Below, in pieces: positions 53,201-63,326 of a DNA stretch of 64,000 nucleotides. The notes beneath the pieces were generated by a model. That model saw only the letters and a program-made list of their open reading frames with translations, was not told the origin of the DNA and did not search any database. Within the stretch, counting starts at the first letter, position 1. Each line of letters opens with the position of its first letter. The DNA lies in NCBI RefSeq assembly GCF_019399895.1, contig NC_091866.1:4447501-4511500 (forward strand). Direction: 5' to 3'. The DNA comes from Cardiocondyla obscurior (Eukaryota > Arthropoda > Insecta > Hymenoptera > Formicidae). Position numbers and translations under genes: made by a program.

Positions 53201-53354
53201 TTTGAAAGAATAAATGTATTAAAATGGACTTTACTGACAATTACATCAACGACAATAAATAATATAATTTATTCGTCTTCGATGCATGTTTGTTGTGTAG
53301 GAAGGACCTACTGGTGCAACTACAGTAGCACAGGAAGGATTCGTTTGCACATGA
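50254..53354 (+). CDS. hrg: Canonical nuclear poly(A) polymerase, 11 coding exons, 620 aa
   Basis: This enzyme adds the poly(A) tail to cleaved pre-mRNA 3' ends in the nucleus, working with CPSF. Exons read from the sequence: 50254-50465, 50572-50815, 51042-51146, 51232-51382, 51480-51691, 51764-52061, 52170-52373, 52455-52576, 52697-52858, 52964-53062, 53301-53354. All introns are GT-AG and all junctions keep frame, giving 1863 nt including TGA. Nucleotidyltransferase domain: G106-S107 followed by Asp118 and Asp120 (the GADID motif), with the third catalytic Asp172 in EIDMLF. Central domain: the LRAIKLWAKR and GGVSWAMLVARTCQLYPNA blocks (about 228-268) and the YPQQNSTFNVS block (325-335). 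RNA-binding domain: about 350-505, including KYKHYIVLLA, LAHVNPE and HVKRK. A bipartite nuclear signal sits at K547-R549 / K560-R563. The ATG lies 27 nt inside its exon, and MTSAIS at 27-32 aligns with the start of the vertebrate core. The protein is shorter than human PAPOLA (about 745 aa) because the Ser/Thr-rich tail is reduced. The first donor (AAG then GTGGCT) is weak; the others are ordinary. Confidence 0.96.
51692..51763 (+). other. 72-nt intron 5 of poly(A) polymerase, in frame and stop-free
   Basis: The donor is GTAAGT directly after the Arg codon of WDPR, and the acceptor TTTTTCAAG precedes VNVSDRYHLMP. Removing it restores the family's uninterrupted WDPRVN.SDRYHLMP block. The length is exactly 24 codons and no stop occurs in the coding frame, so an unspliced message would encode 24 extra, mostly hydrophobic residues between residues 308 and 309. 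Confidence 0.9.
52298..52324 (+). repeat. Coding triplet-residue repeat (Lys-Ser-Glu)x3 in the RNA-binding domain
   Basis: Three successive Lys-Ser-Glu units at residues 451-459 sit between the WFIGLAFAKCE strand and NVDLTYDIKSF. Synonymous codons vary between units (AAA AGC GAA, AAA AGT GAG, AAG AGC GAG), so this is not a recent exact slippage. Vertebrate enzymes have a short KKTENSEN loop here, so the unit lengthens a surface loop. Confidence 0.85.
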
Positions 53355-54107
53355 TGATCATCATGGGATTATTGTCTCACATCAATCCACAGATGCTCCG
53401 CTGGATCATCTAGACTGTAAACATTTCTCATGCAACCATCCACTGCCCACTGTAAGTCCTTCGTTTCGTAAAAGCAAAACAGCGTCACACAATGGAGAAA
53501 GCTGTCCAGATGGAATTAATTAATGACAATGTATGTGTTTATGTGAGACACTATAATTAATATTACGAAAAAGAAACATCGACAGTCAATGGGAACAATT
53601 TACGCTGGAAGCTTACGCGATTGTGCCAGTGTCTGTGATGCCATTTATATTACTGAGGTAATAATTTTGAGACATATAGTTGAAGAAATTTGTTACTATG
53701 AAGATTGACAAATCTATTTCATTTGGAATCAGAATAGTAACGTAATTAATAGACTTTTTATATATTTCCTTTTTGTATATATCATTTAATTAATCTTTCC
53801 TTTTTTTTATCGATAAACACTTGAACAAGAAACTTAAGATTTGATAATACTTGAGGTTACATAATTTTACATAATTTACATGATGAGCACGAATAGTTTG
53901 ATCGAGAAAATTACATGTGCGGAAATTTCTGTATTTGCGATTATTTCCGACATGTTAAAAAAAAAAAAAACAAAAACAAAATATAAACTATATTCTTATA
54001 TAAAGTGCATTTTTGTAATGCACTGCGGAATAGGCTTTAAAAAAAAATGTATATGCGTACGATTTAGTTGTAAGTAGTTCTGATATTCTTTATTACTCAT
54101 GATAGCA

Positions 54108-54128
54108 CATGTCACGTACCGTGACATG
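54108..54128. repeat. Perfect 9-bp stem, 3-nt loop palindrome
   Basis: CATGTCACG at 54108-54116 is repeated inverted at 54120-54128 around a TAC loop. It lies within the likely 3' UTR of the polymerase gene and would form a tight hairpin in RNA, or serve as a dimeric site in DNA. Confidence 0.8.
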
Positions 54129-54142
54129 CCTGTTTAGGGATT

Positions 54143-54187
54143 TACAAACTGTACTATTAGCGTTTTTAATACGCTTTACTGTTTGTA
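54143..54187. repeat. Imperfect hairpin in the probable polymerase 3' UTR
   Basis: TACAAAC at 54143 pairs with GTTTGTA ending at 54187. After one mismatch the stem continues with GTA/TAC and then AGCGT/ACGC, leaving a T-rich loop. It begins 15 nt after the 54108-54128 palindrome, so the two would stack in one transcript. Confidence 0.65.
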
Positions 54188-54265
54188 TCAAGTATGAACT
54201 ATTATTTACGCGATACTTAATGTTGCTATTATTTATAAGGATTAGGTGTTCCGTGCAAGTTGCAG

Positions 54266-54271
54266 AATAAA
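54266..54271 (+). terminator. Candidate polyadenylation signal AATAAA
   Basis: This is the first canonical AATAAA downstream of the polymerase stop codon, about 0.9 kb into the 3' UTR. The GT-containing sequence 20-40 nt further on is compatible with a cleavage site. The hexamer is common in AT-rich DNA, so position is the main support. Confidence 0.45.
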
Positions 54272-54416
54272 ATATTATTTGCTCTTGAAGCTCACCATTG
54301 TATACATAAAAAGAAAAAAAACGCTAATGGTTTGCTTCATCACTTTTCCGCTATACAACTGTAATGCAATCGATGTAGCTGTATTACAAAAATCACCGAC
54401 ACTGGCATAAACCCGT

Positions 54417-54494
54417 GGATGTTTCATTTACAAAATACATAGATAATAGTCACTGTAAGAAGATAAGAAATAGAAACTTGTAAATGAAACATCC
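54417..54494. repeat. 17-bp perfect inverted repeat with 44-nt spacer
   Basis: GGATGTTTCATTTACAA at 54417-54433 recurs as its exact reverse complement at 54478-54494. It lies about 150 nt past the candidate poly(A) signal. The arms could be short terminal repeats of a small mobile element, or a stem in a longer polymerase 3' UTR. Confidence 0.85.
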
Positions 54495-57400
54495 CAAAAT
54501 ACAGGCCATTGACTATCTTATCGATAATTATGTTGCGTGAAACAGTTTCGTACCGAGCCTCCTTTTAGTTTTTGCTCAGAAACAGTAATAGCTTTAATGA
54601 ATTAGAATCTGGCTGATATTCGGACGATTGAAATTACCTCTCACTAGATCGGTGAGCATTTTCAGGTATTCAACTGTCCTCGTTATCAATTTACGACTCT
54701 GATCTTTGATCCTGATTCCGTTTACCTTCTTACCTATTACGGTCCTCAATTCATGTGTTAAAGGCATGTCCACAAATCATATGCTACAAGGTATTTGATG
54801 TTCATTCTTTGATACTTGCGAATACCTTAATACATGCAGAAATCATATCCTTGCAGAGCGATATTTGACAAGTTTTAAACGCAATTCGTATTAGCATCGA
54901 GAAATATGGGGGAAAGAAATATGACTTCTCTTTCCCATATAATCGATATCGTTAGCAATTCGATTTGTTATGTTGAAATTTTTAATAGTACTAATTATAG
55001 TAATTTTAATATCAGAACTTTGGTTATAATGCTTTGCAAGTGTCATGATTTAATGTTCCGTGATTAGGAATCATTCCGTTACTTGTATATACAATTCGTA
55101 GATGCGCCTGAGGTGATAGGTTTCGCTCTTTCAACGCTTGTCTTGTCAAGTTATTTTATTTTTTATTTTGTTGTTTTCTTTTTTTTTTTTTATTTATTGA
55201 TCGGGATATATTAACCTATACGAAACAGTGCTATTTTATTTTCTCGCCTTTTCGTTGATTTACGTTAATTTTGTGCTCGAATCTGAGATTTAGATACCTT
55301 ACGATACAAGAAAGCTTATAGCAATTAGTTTGATTGATCATAAACTTTCACTTTTCACGTATCGACATGACATTTTTTTAAAACACGGATTATTTCTTTC
55401 AATTATGAAATTTACAACAAATGCACTCAATCAAATTCATTATTATCACACGGTACTGTGGAACATGGATTAATTTTATTTTGTAATGATTAATACTGTT
55501 CTTATGATTAATCACCTTCTTGTATAAATTTTATTTGAAAGGGGGGAAATTATTTTTTTAAAAAACTTTTTATGTTTAGTAATTATTCGCGATTGAGAAG
55601 CCATTTGATTCGTAAACTTGCAAATATGGTCAGATAAAATGACCAAATACCATATAACCAAATACGTAAGCGTATGCATAACATACCGCTGATTACTCGT
55701 GCATAATGATTAAATATCTCATTTTTTTTATATCTGTCCCTCACAATTATTTATAATTATGTTATGCATATAAGGAAATTTTAATACATTATGAGATTTA
55801 TTCACTGACATATCATTAAAGTATCAAATATTTTTAGTTTACAAACCAAAATTAATTTGTAGCTTCTGTACTTTTTTTCTACGTTGCGTAAATTTTAAAT
55901 GTGTTTTATGCAAAGCAGAAACATTAATAAATAGAACTTTTATGTTCTATTAAGAACAGAAACCTCTGTTCACGCATACGTATCTCTCTTTTTTTTTTTA
56001 AATTTATTTTTTATTTTTTTTTCATTATTGACGTTTTTTTTTTTTATAAATATAAAGTTATCAAGTTTGTGCAGCTAATATACTTAGGATTTCTATTTAG
56101 CGACAGAAAAAGAACGTGTCGCATAAATTGTCTCTAGCAAATTGGACATTTGTTCGTCATTCAATTCACCAGATTTAACGATATGTAGATGTGTGAATGT
56201 ATTTACGTGCTTATAGAGAGGGTGTGTCCTTAAATATAATTTTAGGAAAGTTTAATTTCCGGGGAGGTAATCTGTATTTGTAACATAAAATAATTTAATC
56301 CTACAAAATATATTAATTATGGTGCAATATTTTTTTTTTTTTTTTTTAATAACAAAGTCATTTTTTTAGTTAGAAGATGATATCGGTTGATCAAGCGTGG
56401 CGAGTTTACATCCCATAAAAATGACGTTGTGCAAAATGTTGCATGACAAAGAGTTGCATATCTATTTTATTGAATAATTATCAAAATTTGTTCTGTTTCA
56501 TTCACATTTATTATTTATATTCGAACACTATTATTAGATTGTGTGGAAAAAAAAGAACAAATGAGAATTTTACGGTGATCTATCCACATGTTTTATCTTT
56601 ATCAGGACAGCCTTTCAAAACAAATTTCTCGAATTTATTCATATGTTTTATGTCGTCACGTGTCGCACTCGAGTTACTGTGATCACAATTGCTATTATTA
56701 GAAATCTTTTTCAAATCTGTTTTTTTAAATGCGGGCATAATCGATTTTGTTACTTTAACATTTACCATATTTTTGAAATAGGATGTCTCAAAAAGTCTAT
56801 CAATGTAATTATTTACAGTAACGTTAAAGCTTTTATTGCAGTTTCCTCGTCTTTATAATCACTCTAATAGTTTTCGTTACGCGAAACAATATTTCGGCTT
56901 TATTATATTAAAAAAAAAAAAAAAGAAAAGAAAAAAAGTGCACGCGCACGTGCGTCACCGGACGATTTTTTTATTAAACAAAATGCCACCGGTATACAAA
57001 TCTGCAGAAAACTGTCTCGTCATTTGATAATATCAATTTCCTACGCTACGAAAATCTTACAGCATCAATTACCGGTCATCAATTTATAGCGTTCATCGTC
57101 TCGATAGATTAAACTTCTCGATTAATCGTTTTTTTATTTTTATTTTTTTTTCGTACATTTCTTACGGTAATCGTTGTTGTCTCTTAAGTTGCACACTTCA
57201 GGGATTGTATTATATTTCTTGCATTAGCTTAAACAAGGACTTAGGCATTTCGATAAGAATGTGTGCCGCTGTTATCACGATCGCAGAAAGACGAAGTACC
57301 TGTCGGCGAGCGGAGGCTGAGGATCGCGAGCGGTGAACATCAATGTTATCCTTGTATGCCAAAATATCTTATCTCCTTTATTAATTCGAGGCTGTCGCGC

Positions 57401-57942
57401 CCAATTCGTACCCTCTCCTCCTCCCCTATCTCGGAGATAGGCTAGACATGTCTGTAGCACATTCTCAATTCCCGCATTAAGCTTCTCCCTCTCCTGAAAA
57501 CCACCGTCGGCCGACGTGGGCGTCTTGCAATTTCGATTTAGTGTAGCAAGGAGCTGACAGGAAGGGATACACTACGTTTCTCACCCGCAATCTAATCTTT
57601 TATTGTACGTAGAGGAAAAAAAAAAGAAAAAAAAAAGAAAAAAAGGGAGAAGAAATATAAGGGGACAGAAACGGGAAATGCGCTGAAGGAGAAAAATTAA
57701 TGAACGGAGCTAAGCGCGATGATTTCGATCCTAGAAATCGACGTGCACGATCTTCTCGAGCGCGGATGCTGTACCGAATCTCGCGGTCAGGATTTACGAC
57801 AACCCCCCCTTTTTTTTTTTTTTTTTTAAACAACGCGGAAGGTGATATGATTATTGAAATCGTGCGGAAAACTTAGCTAAGGATACCTCGCAAATATATA
57901 TATGCGAACCCTCGCGGTAAACTCGTTGGACGAATTATTACG

Positions 57943-57974
57943 AGTTATCTTATAATATTTTTTATAAGATAACT
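57943..57974. repeat. 13-bp perfect stem, 6-nt loop hairpin
   Basis: AGTTATCTTATAA at 57943-57955 pairs with TTATAAGATAACT at 57962-57974. It stands in a gap with no recognised gene, about 0.4 kb left of the 58385-58458 hairpin. Confidence 0.8.
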
Positions 57975-58384
57975 TGTTTGTACGTTCGTCGATCGTACGC
58001 GATGAACTTTTGCGAGTATGATAAATCGTATATATGTCGATATATTTGCGATTATACGCTTTTTCCCATTTCCTTAACCTTCACGGGGGGGAAGGAGGGA
58101 GGGGAAAAAAAAGGTATTTTCATTAATTTTTTTTTTTTTTAAGATTTCTCGCAAAGAATTACAAGTAGAATGTGGATGGCGCCGTCGTCTGCGCTGCGAT
58201 CGTGAACGCTTTTGTGATAACGATAATTGATCCACAATCGACAATAGCACAAACGAAAAAGAGAGATCGGACGCGCGAGAGCATGCATAATTTGTATCCT
58301 GTGAACATTGTACACTCTGTATCTCTCCTGAATAAACGGAAATAAATTTTTCTTTCAACTCCTTCAGCCAAAGAAGAAACGAGA

Positions 58385-58458
58385 CCGTCGGTCACGTTAA
58401 GACGAAACGACAGACTGCTTTTGAAATTGCTGTCGTTCCGCCTTAACGTCACCGACAG
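58385..58458 (-). ncRNA. 74-nt precursor-like hairpin, best paired on the minus strand
   Basis: Read on the minus strand, the 5' arm starts CTGTCGGTGACGTTAAG and the 3' arm ends CTTAACGTGACCGACGG. I count a 29-bp stem with one G-G mismatch and three G-U pairs, and a loop of about 16 nt. On the + strand the same G-U positions become A-C mismatches, so the minus strand is favoured. Size and shape fit an insect microRNA precursor, but the stem does not continue into the flanks (a long A run on one side). An alternative is a MITE with 29-bp termini. It lies inside weak minus-strand open frames that I do not call genes. Confidence 0.4.
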
Positions 58459-59375
58459 ATTTTTTTTTTTTTTTTATTATTTTTTCTCGTTAATATTCCG
58501 TCTACCGTCTTAGTTTCGAGTATCGTTTGTTAAAATACGCGCCAGATCGAGTAACATACAGCGCTTCCGCTACGCGGCGTATTTTACTCGCATTCGAAAT
58601 GCGCCTAAGCCATGATATAAGCGAGCCCGTGCAATGACCGATCGTCCAACGTTACGATTATTTCTGGATTTACGATAACTTGCACGTAAATTACGAAAAG
58701 ATTTGTAAAAGTAAAAATAATTTGCAAGTTGGAGTAGCGTAGTCTCGCTTAATCGACCTTAATTTTAATGAAAAAAATTGATATTTAATTTTATTTCCTC
58801 TAGTGGATAAGGAACGTCAGATCTTCAATTAATCGACTGTTCGTAATTATAAGATCTTATTAAATGTTTCACGGTAAGCTCCTTTAATAACCTTGTAAGA
58901 AATCTTCGTCAAAGCTGGAGTAGGATATCGTAATTTTGTCCGCTTTCCAACAACAAAAAAATGCATAAAAAGGGACATTGCAAGCGTATAAGTTATATTG
59001 CACTAGGGAAATGCGCTATCGGGGCAGGGTGCGCCTATCTGTTTATGCATATGTTAATTCCGTGCGTACATTGCGCACATTTGTTCTACGTTGTATTTCA
59101 TGAGAGTAGGGAGAGATCTGTTATTGATCCTTTCTCCTCGCGCGCCGGTTCTCTCCCTTTCTACGCGGCAATGGCAGAACATCGTTCGCTAGCTTTTCGT
59201 AGCGAGAGCTCGCGGTGAGAGAGCCTCTCGTTGGAAGCCTTTGTCGTATATCGATGACGACGGGTGACTAAGGGAGAGATCGTTGGAAAATAACGTGGCT
59301 GTGCAGAGAACAGGGCCAAAGCACAAGGCACGGAGACAGTCGACTACTACCGAGATCCCCGAGCGTCGACCGAAT
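58459..59375. other. Region between the 58.4-kb hairpin and the candidate promoter
   Basis: A T run begins at 58460, then a CpG-rich patch to about 58640, AT-rich DNA, and a CpG-rich rise from about 59000. The 85-codon + frame at 58961-59218 matches no known family. Confidence 0.55.
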
Positions 59376-59413
59376 CTCTCTCTCTTTCTCTTTCTCTCTC
59401 TTCCTTTCCCTCT
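59376..59413 (+). repeat. CT-rich tract
   Basis: (CT)n with interspersed TTT and CC, directly before the initiator-like sequences at 59418 and 59439. Confidence 0.9.
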
Positions 59414-59636
59414 CTACTCAGTGCTCAGGTCCAGTAATTCAGTGTGTGTACAGCGGCCGGCCGGCGTGCATAGTTGTTAGTGGTAGTGTTGTGTACTCGG
59501 AATTGAGCGTTTTTATGCGAAATAACTGCCTCGCCGTGTTTATTTCTGTCATACTCGGTACGACACGAGGGCTAAATTCGACGATCCAGGCGATGTTGCT
59601 CTTGTGCCTCGAACAGCGTCGGGTCCTCGAGGCTCG
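59411..59636 (+). promoter_or_regulatory. Candidate promoter and non-coding first exon of an unidentified gene
   Basis: A CT tract is followed by two TCAGTG initiator matches (59418-59423 and 59439-59444) and then CpG-rich sequence, a layout common at insect promoters. A possible splice donor, CTCG then GTAAAT, lies at 59637, which would define a first exon of about 196 nt. An AGTTG downstream-promoter-like word begins at 59472, about four bases off the usual spacing from the second initiator. No TATA box was seen. The next exon might be 63222-63326. All of this is inferred. Confidence 0.3.
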
Positions 59637-62600
59637 GTAAATTTTATTTGCATTCAGTTCATCTCTAAGAAGCATGTGATCATGGAGCTTGCAGCCTTAT
59701 CCCGGAGACGAATTGGCTGGAAGCGTTTACGGGCGTTACCCTTCGGCGGCAGTTTGTCTCGCGTAATAGTCGCGAATCGTTGTACGTCAATCGAAAAGTC
59801 AGTACTTTTTCAGATTAGCAAAGGTATATTCTTCAGAAAAAAAAAAAAAAAAAAAAATTAAAAAGCAAGAAATAAAATGCAAGAGAAAAAGAAAGAGGCA
59901 AAGTATCATCATATAAATAAATGCACTATACAGCATTACGAGGCACTAAATTGAAAATTAAGAAAACTCAATAAAAAAAAATTAAAAAAAAAAATCATAA
60001 AAATAAATATTAGTTAGATTGTTAAATAAAATTAATTAATAACTCGTAAATTTTTTGCTTCTATCTATAGATATTGTTCATCAATAATTTGCAAATTGCG
60101 CTGCAATTATATTTATACAGGGCGTAGCTATGTGTTAATGATACAGTAAGAGTTAATTGTAGATTGAAGAAGAAGAAAAAGATATTAGAGGAAAATAGAT
60201 ACGTAATGGGAAAGAAGGCAGGAATAGTAAGGAAGAAAGAAAGAAATTAAGTAATGAAAGGTAGAGAAAGAAAAAAAGAAAAAGGAAGGAAGTAAATAAA
60301 CTAGAAGTTAACATGTAAAATATTTAACGATTTTACGAAAGATATGTTTAGGAAATTTGCAGGATTTTAAAAATACAATTTAAATGGATAATGATAAAGG
60401 CAAATAATCCGTAATAAAGTTATATGAAGTTATGGTTTATACAAATTAATGTAAAAATATGCCACGGTGTATTACTTTATGAATTAATTAATTAATGCTT
60501 GTAATATGAAATTGAAGTATTTCTCACGCACGTAATATTAAATTTTAATAATCTTCAATCGAAATTATTTGGAAAATTATTGCTGTATTACAGTGCACTA
60601 TAGTATAGCACAGTATACACATACTATACATACATATATATAATATATATATATTTATATGTACGGTTATGTGCTATTGCATGGTACAATAACAAACCTG
60701 ACAAATCTAATCCATTACACACACACACACACATACGCTCGCGTTTATGCGAACGTGTAGATTAGATACTAGTTAATCAATATATAAAAACATTTATGTT
60801 TTAGGAAAGCATTTTTCTTTTATTTATTTTATTTATTAATTTTTTTTTTAATTTAAGAAACATAAAAAACATTTTTAGAAACTCATATTTAGAACTTTGT
60901 AAAATGGTGTTTGGATATTCAATACTTTTTACAGGATTGTTTAGCTTGCAATATTTTACGGAACATAAAATATTGAATGACAAATATTTTTAAACAACTT
61001 TGGAGAAGTGCCTCTTGAATTAATAACTTTTTTTCGAAACGGAAAAAAAAATTCACGAAACTCAGATCAAATAGTATTATTATTTTTTCTTTTTTTAATT
61101 TAGTTATAGAGATAGAATTATATCATATCTGCAGCGCAAAGTAGATATCAACTTGTTTCATATTAAAAGTACCAAGCAGTTTCTTGATTTTGAAATTTGT
61201 ACCGTATTTTATAAAAAACAAAATTCTATAGTCTTAGAAATAAAAAAAATAATTACAGTAATCTATAGAACTATCAGTAAATATCAAGCAAATTGTTTGC
61301 CATTAAATATATAAAATTTTACAAAATTTCGAGAATCCAAATAGAGCTACAAGAATAACAGAGAGCACAATAAAATTACTTTATTAATTACTAACGCGCT
61401 ATTTAAATATTTTATTACAATACATGAAATTTGTACGCTGCTGGCAATATATAATTGACTTTCGAACATCCTAACTGTTTGTGCCGAATGACAAAATTGT
61501 TTTACCTTAATTACATAATCGACAGTAAAAACTATACGCTCTGAAGTAAAGTATTATTCTGATCGTACACGTAAATAGATCTGTATAAGTAGAGTGATAT
61601 TTATGCACATTTTCCTGGTTTAGTGCTTTTTTTACTATAATGTATTCGTTGTATATTATTATCTCTTTACGTCTGTATGAAGATAATTTGAATAATATAT
61701 ATATGCGTATATTATTGCCTACATCAAGTGAGATTATATAAAGTATCACGTCGCACATTGGAAATATTTTACGACAAATGATCAAAATTTTCGTTCTAAT
61801 TTATTACGTTTAAATGTAATAGAAGTATTACCGTTAAAGAATATTTATTGGTAAAATATTTATTAAAAAAGGGAAACCACGTTTTTATTTTTAAGAATTT
61901 GTGTGCTTTTTTGAGGGGTTTTTTTCTTTTTAATTAATGAAAAATATATGTTTTTAATTGAAAATATACGTATTATTATTACTTAACTAACTAGTATTTT
62001 ATTAGTTTTATAAGTCATTCTCATTGGATTTTACAATTACATGCGCATAATTCATAATAATATATCAAATTAAAGTGTTAATACATATGACGATACATAT
62101 AACAAATTGTAATAGCATTTTAAAATTAAAGGCATTTATTAAAATACTAACAGCAGTCACTGCACGTGTGCTGACCACAAAAAAAAATAATACCGCAGCT
62201 ATATGTATATGTATGAACGTACAAGCTTATATGTGATTTTTATCAGCAGATATTGTATTTGCATAATATTTTTACTAGAGTTTAAAATATCAAAGACAGA
62301 CATACACGCACCTTACCACAAGTACACACAATCATACAGAGAGGTGAGGAGGGGTGGGCAAAAATAATAAATGTTACTTTTTACGTATTAAAGACGTATA
62401 TCGGTATATGTAACGTAAAGCCTTTTATTAGAAACATATGTGTCACGTCGCTTCATTGTTACAATTACGTATCAGAAATATAACATTGAAAGTATTTTCT
62501 TTTATTACATATATTTTAAATAGATCAAAGACGTATTTTTGTTGCCGACATTCATTAGTACGTGTAACGTACTACATATACGTTGTTATATAACTCGTTA

Positions 62601-63221
62601 CCTCGTAGTACTTGTCGTATATTTAAGATATACTATATGTTGCATAACTGTGTTTGTTGGCTTGTAAATTAATGCGTGGTAATATTTTACTTCTAATATA
62701 TATATTGCGTTTACTATGATTGTTTAATCACACTACTTCCAATAAAAAAAAAATATATTTATATATATTCGTTATAGAATATAAATATCGTTATAAAAAA
62801 AAAATTGTCGTTATAGAAAATAGTTTTCTTTATGTATTGTATTTTATTAACAAAATTTTTTTTTTTTTCTTTACTTTTTTTTATTCGATGAAATCAAACA
62901 CAAAGGTGAAATAGTAATTTTGCAATTATGTAAAAATGAGCAAAATAAATGTAAATAAATTTGTCTTTTAATCCTGAGAGTCCTGAAGTGGAGCGAAAAT
63001 CACCAACCAAATTTTGTAAACTCATATCTTTGACATAACTTAGCAGAATTACATAATACACATATAACATAATTAAAGTAGACACGCTAACACACTCTGC
63101 TGGCTATGAGTTATGTGCTGCGAATAAAAAAAAAATCTTTTTCTTTTTTTATTTTTTAATAATTTTCCCCATAAAAGCTATCACCTCGCGACAAGTATTT
63201 GTTTAATATAAATTTCTGCAG
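59637..63221. other. AT-rich region, possibly an intron
   Basis: Very AT-rich after about 59830, with A/G-rich low-complexity DNA at 60160-60300, TA-rich repeats and many A/T runs. If the candidate first exon and the 63222 exon are real, this would be their 3.6-kb intron. No other feature was recognised. Confidence 0.5.
60716..60733. repeat. (AC)n microsatellite
   Basis: Nine AC units. A TA-rich compound tract lies just to the left (60600-60665). Confidence 0.9.
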
Positions 63222-63326
63222 CGTTTCCAAGATGTATTTTATAGCTACCGAACTAGGCAATATCAAAGAGCAATATCGTGCATTTAAAAGTAAATTTAGG
63301 AGCTTAGAGAAAAAGATATGTGTAAG
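63222..63326 (+). CDS. Possible coding exon of an unidentified gene (partial)
   Basis: A 105-nt segment lies between an acceptor (TTTCTGCAG ending 63221) and a strong donor (AAG then GTAAGT at 63327). Only one + frame is open throughout. It contains an ATG at 63232 and reads MYFIATELGNIKEQYRAF and onwards, ending Lys/Arg-rich (EKKICVR). Charged residues suggest a helical segment, but I recognise no family. The length is a multiple of three. A segment this short has a fair chance of being open by accident, and the polypyrimidine tract is weak. It might join the candidate first exon near 59.4 kb. Confidence 0.22.

Larger units (their letters stand above)
53355..54290 (+). other. Probable 3' UTR of poly(A) polymerase
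   Basis: Non-coding sequence after the TGA at 53352-53354 becomes increasingly AT-rich. The first well-placed AATAAA is at 54266-54271, followed by a T/G-containing stretch. A 65-codon open frame at 53880-54077 is low-complexity and is rejected. Two hairpins (54108-54128 and 54143-54187) lie just before the signal. The true cleavage point is unknown; a later AATAAA lies near 55926, so a longer form is possible. Confidence 0.5.
54291..58384. other. Gene-free AT-rich region right of poly(A) polymerase
   Basis: It contains T runs (55169-55190, 56331-56348) and an A run (56910-56935). A CpG-richer part lies at about 57260-57830, whose open frames on both strands are partly homopolymer-encoded. 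The extended 3' UTR of the polymerase might reach into its first part. No gene was recognised. Confidence 0.6.

Noticed and set aside
58995..59015. ATTGCACTAG, like the miR-92 seed region
   Set aside because: The match is only 10 nt, with no precursor-like fold around it.
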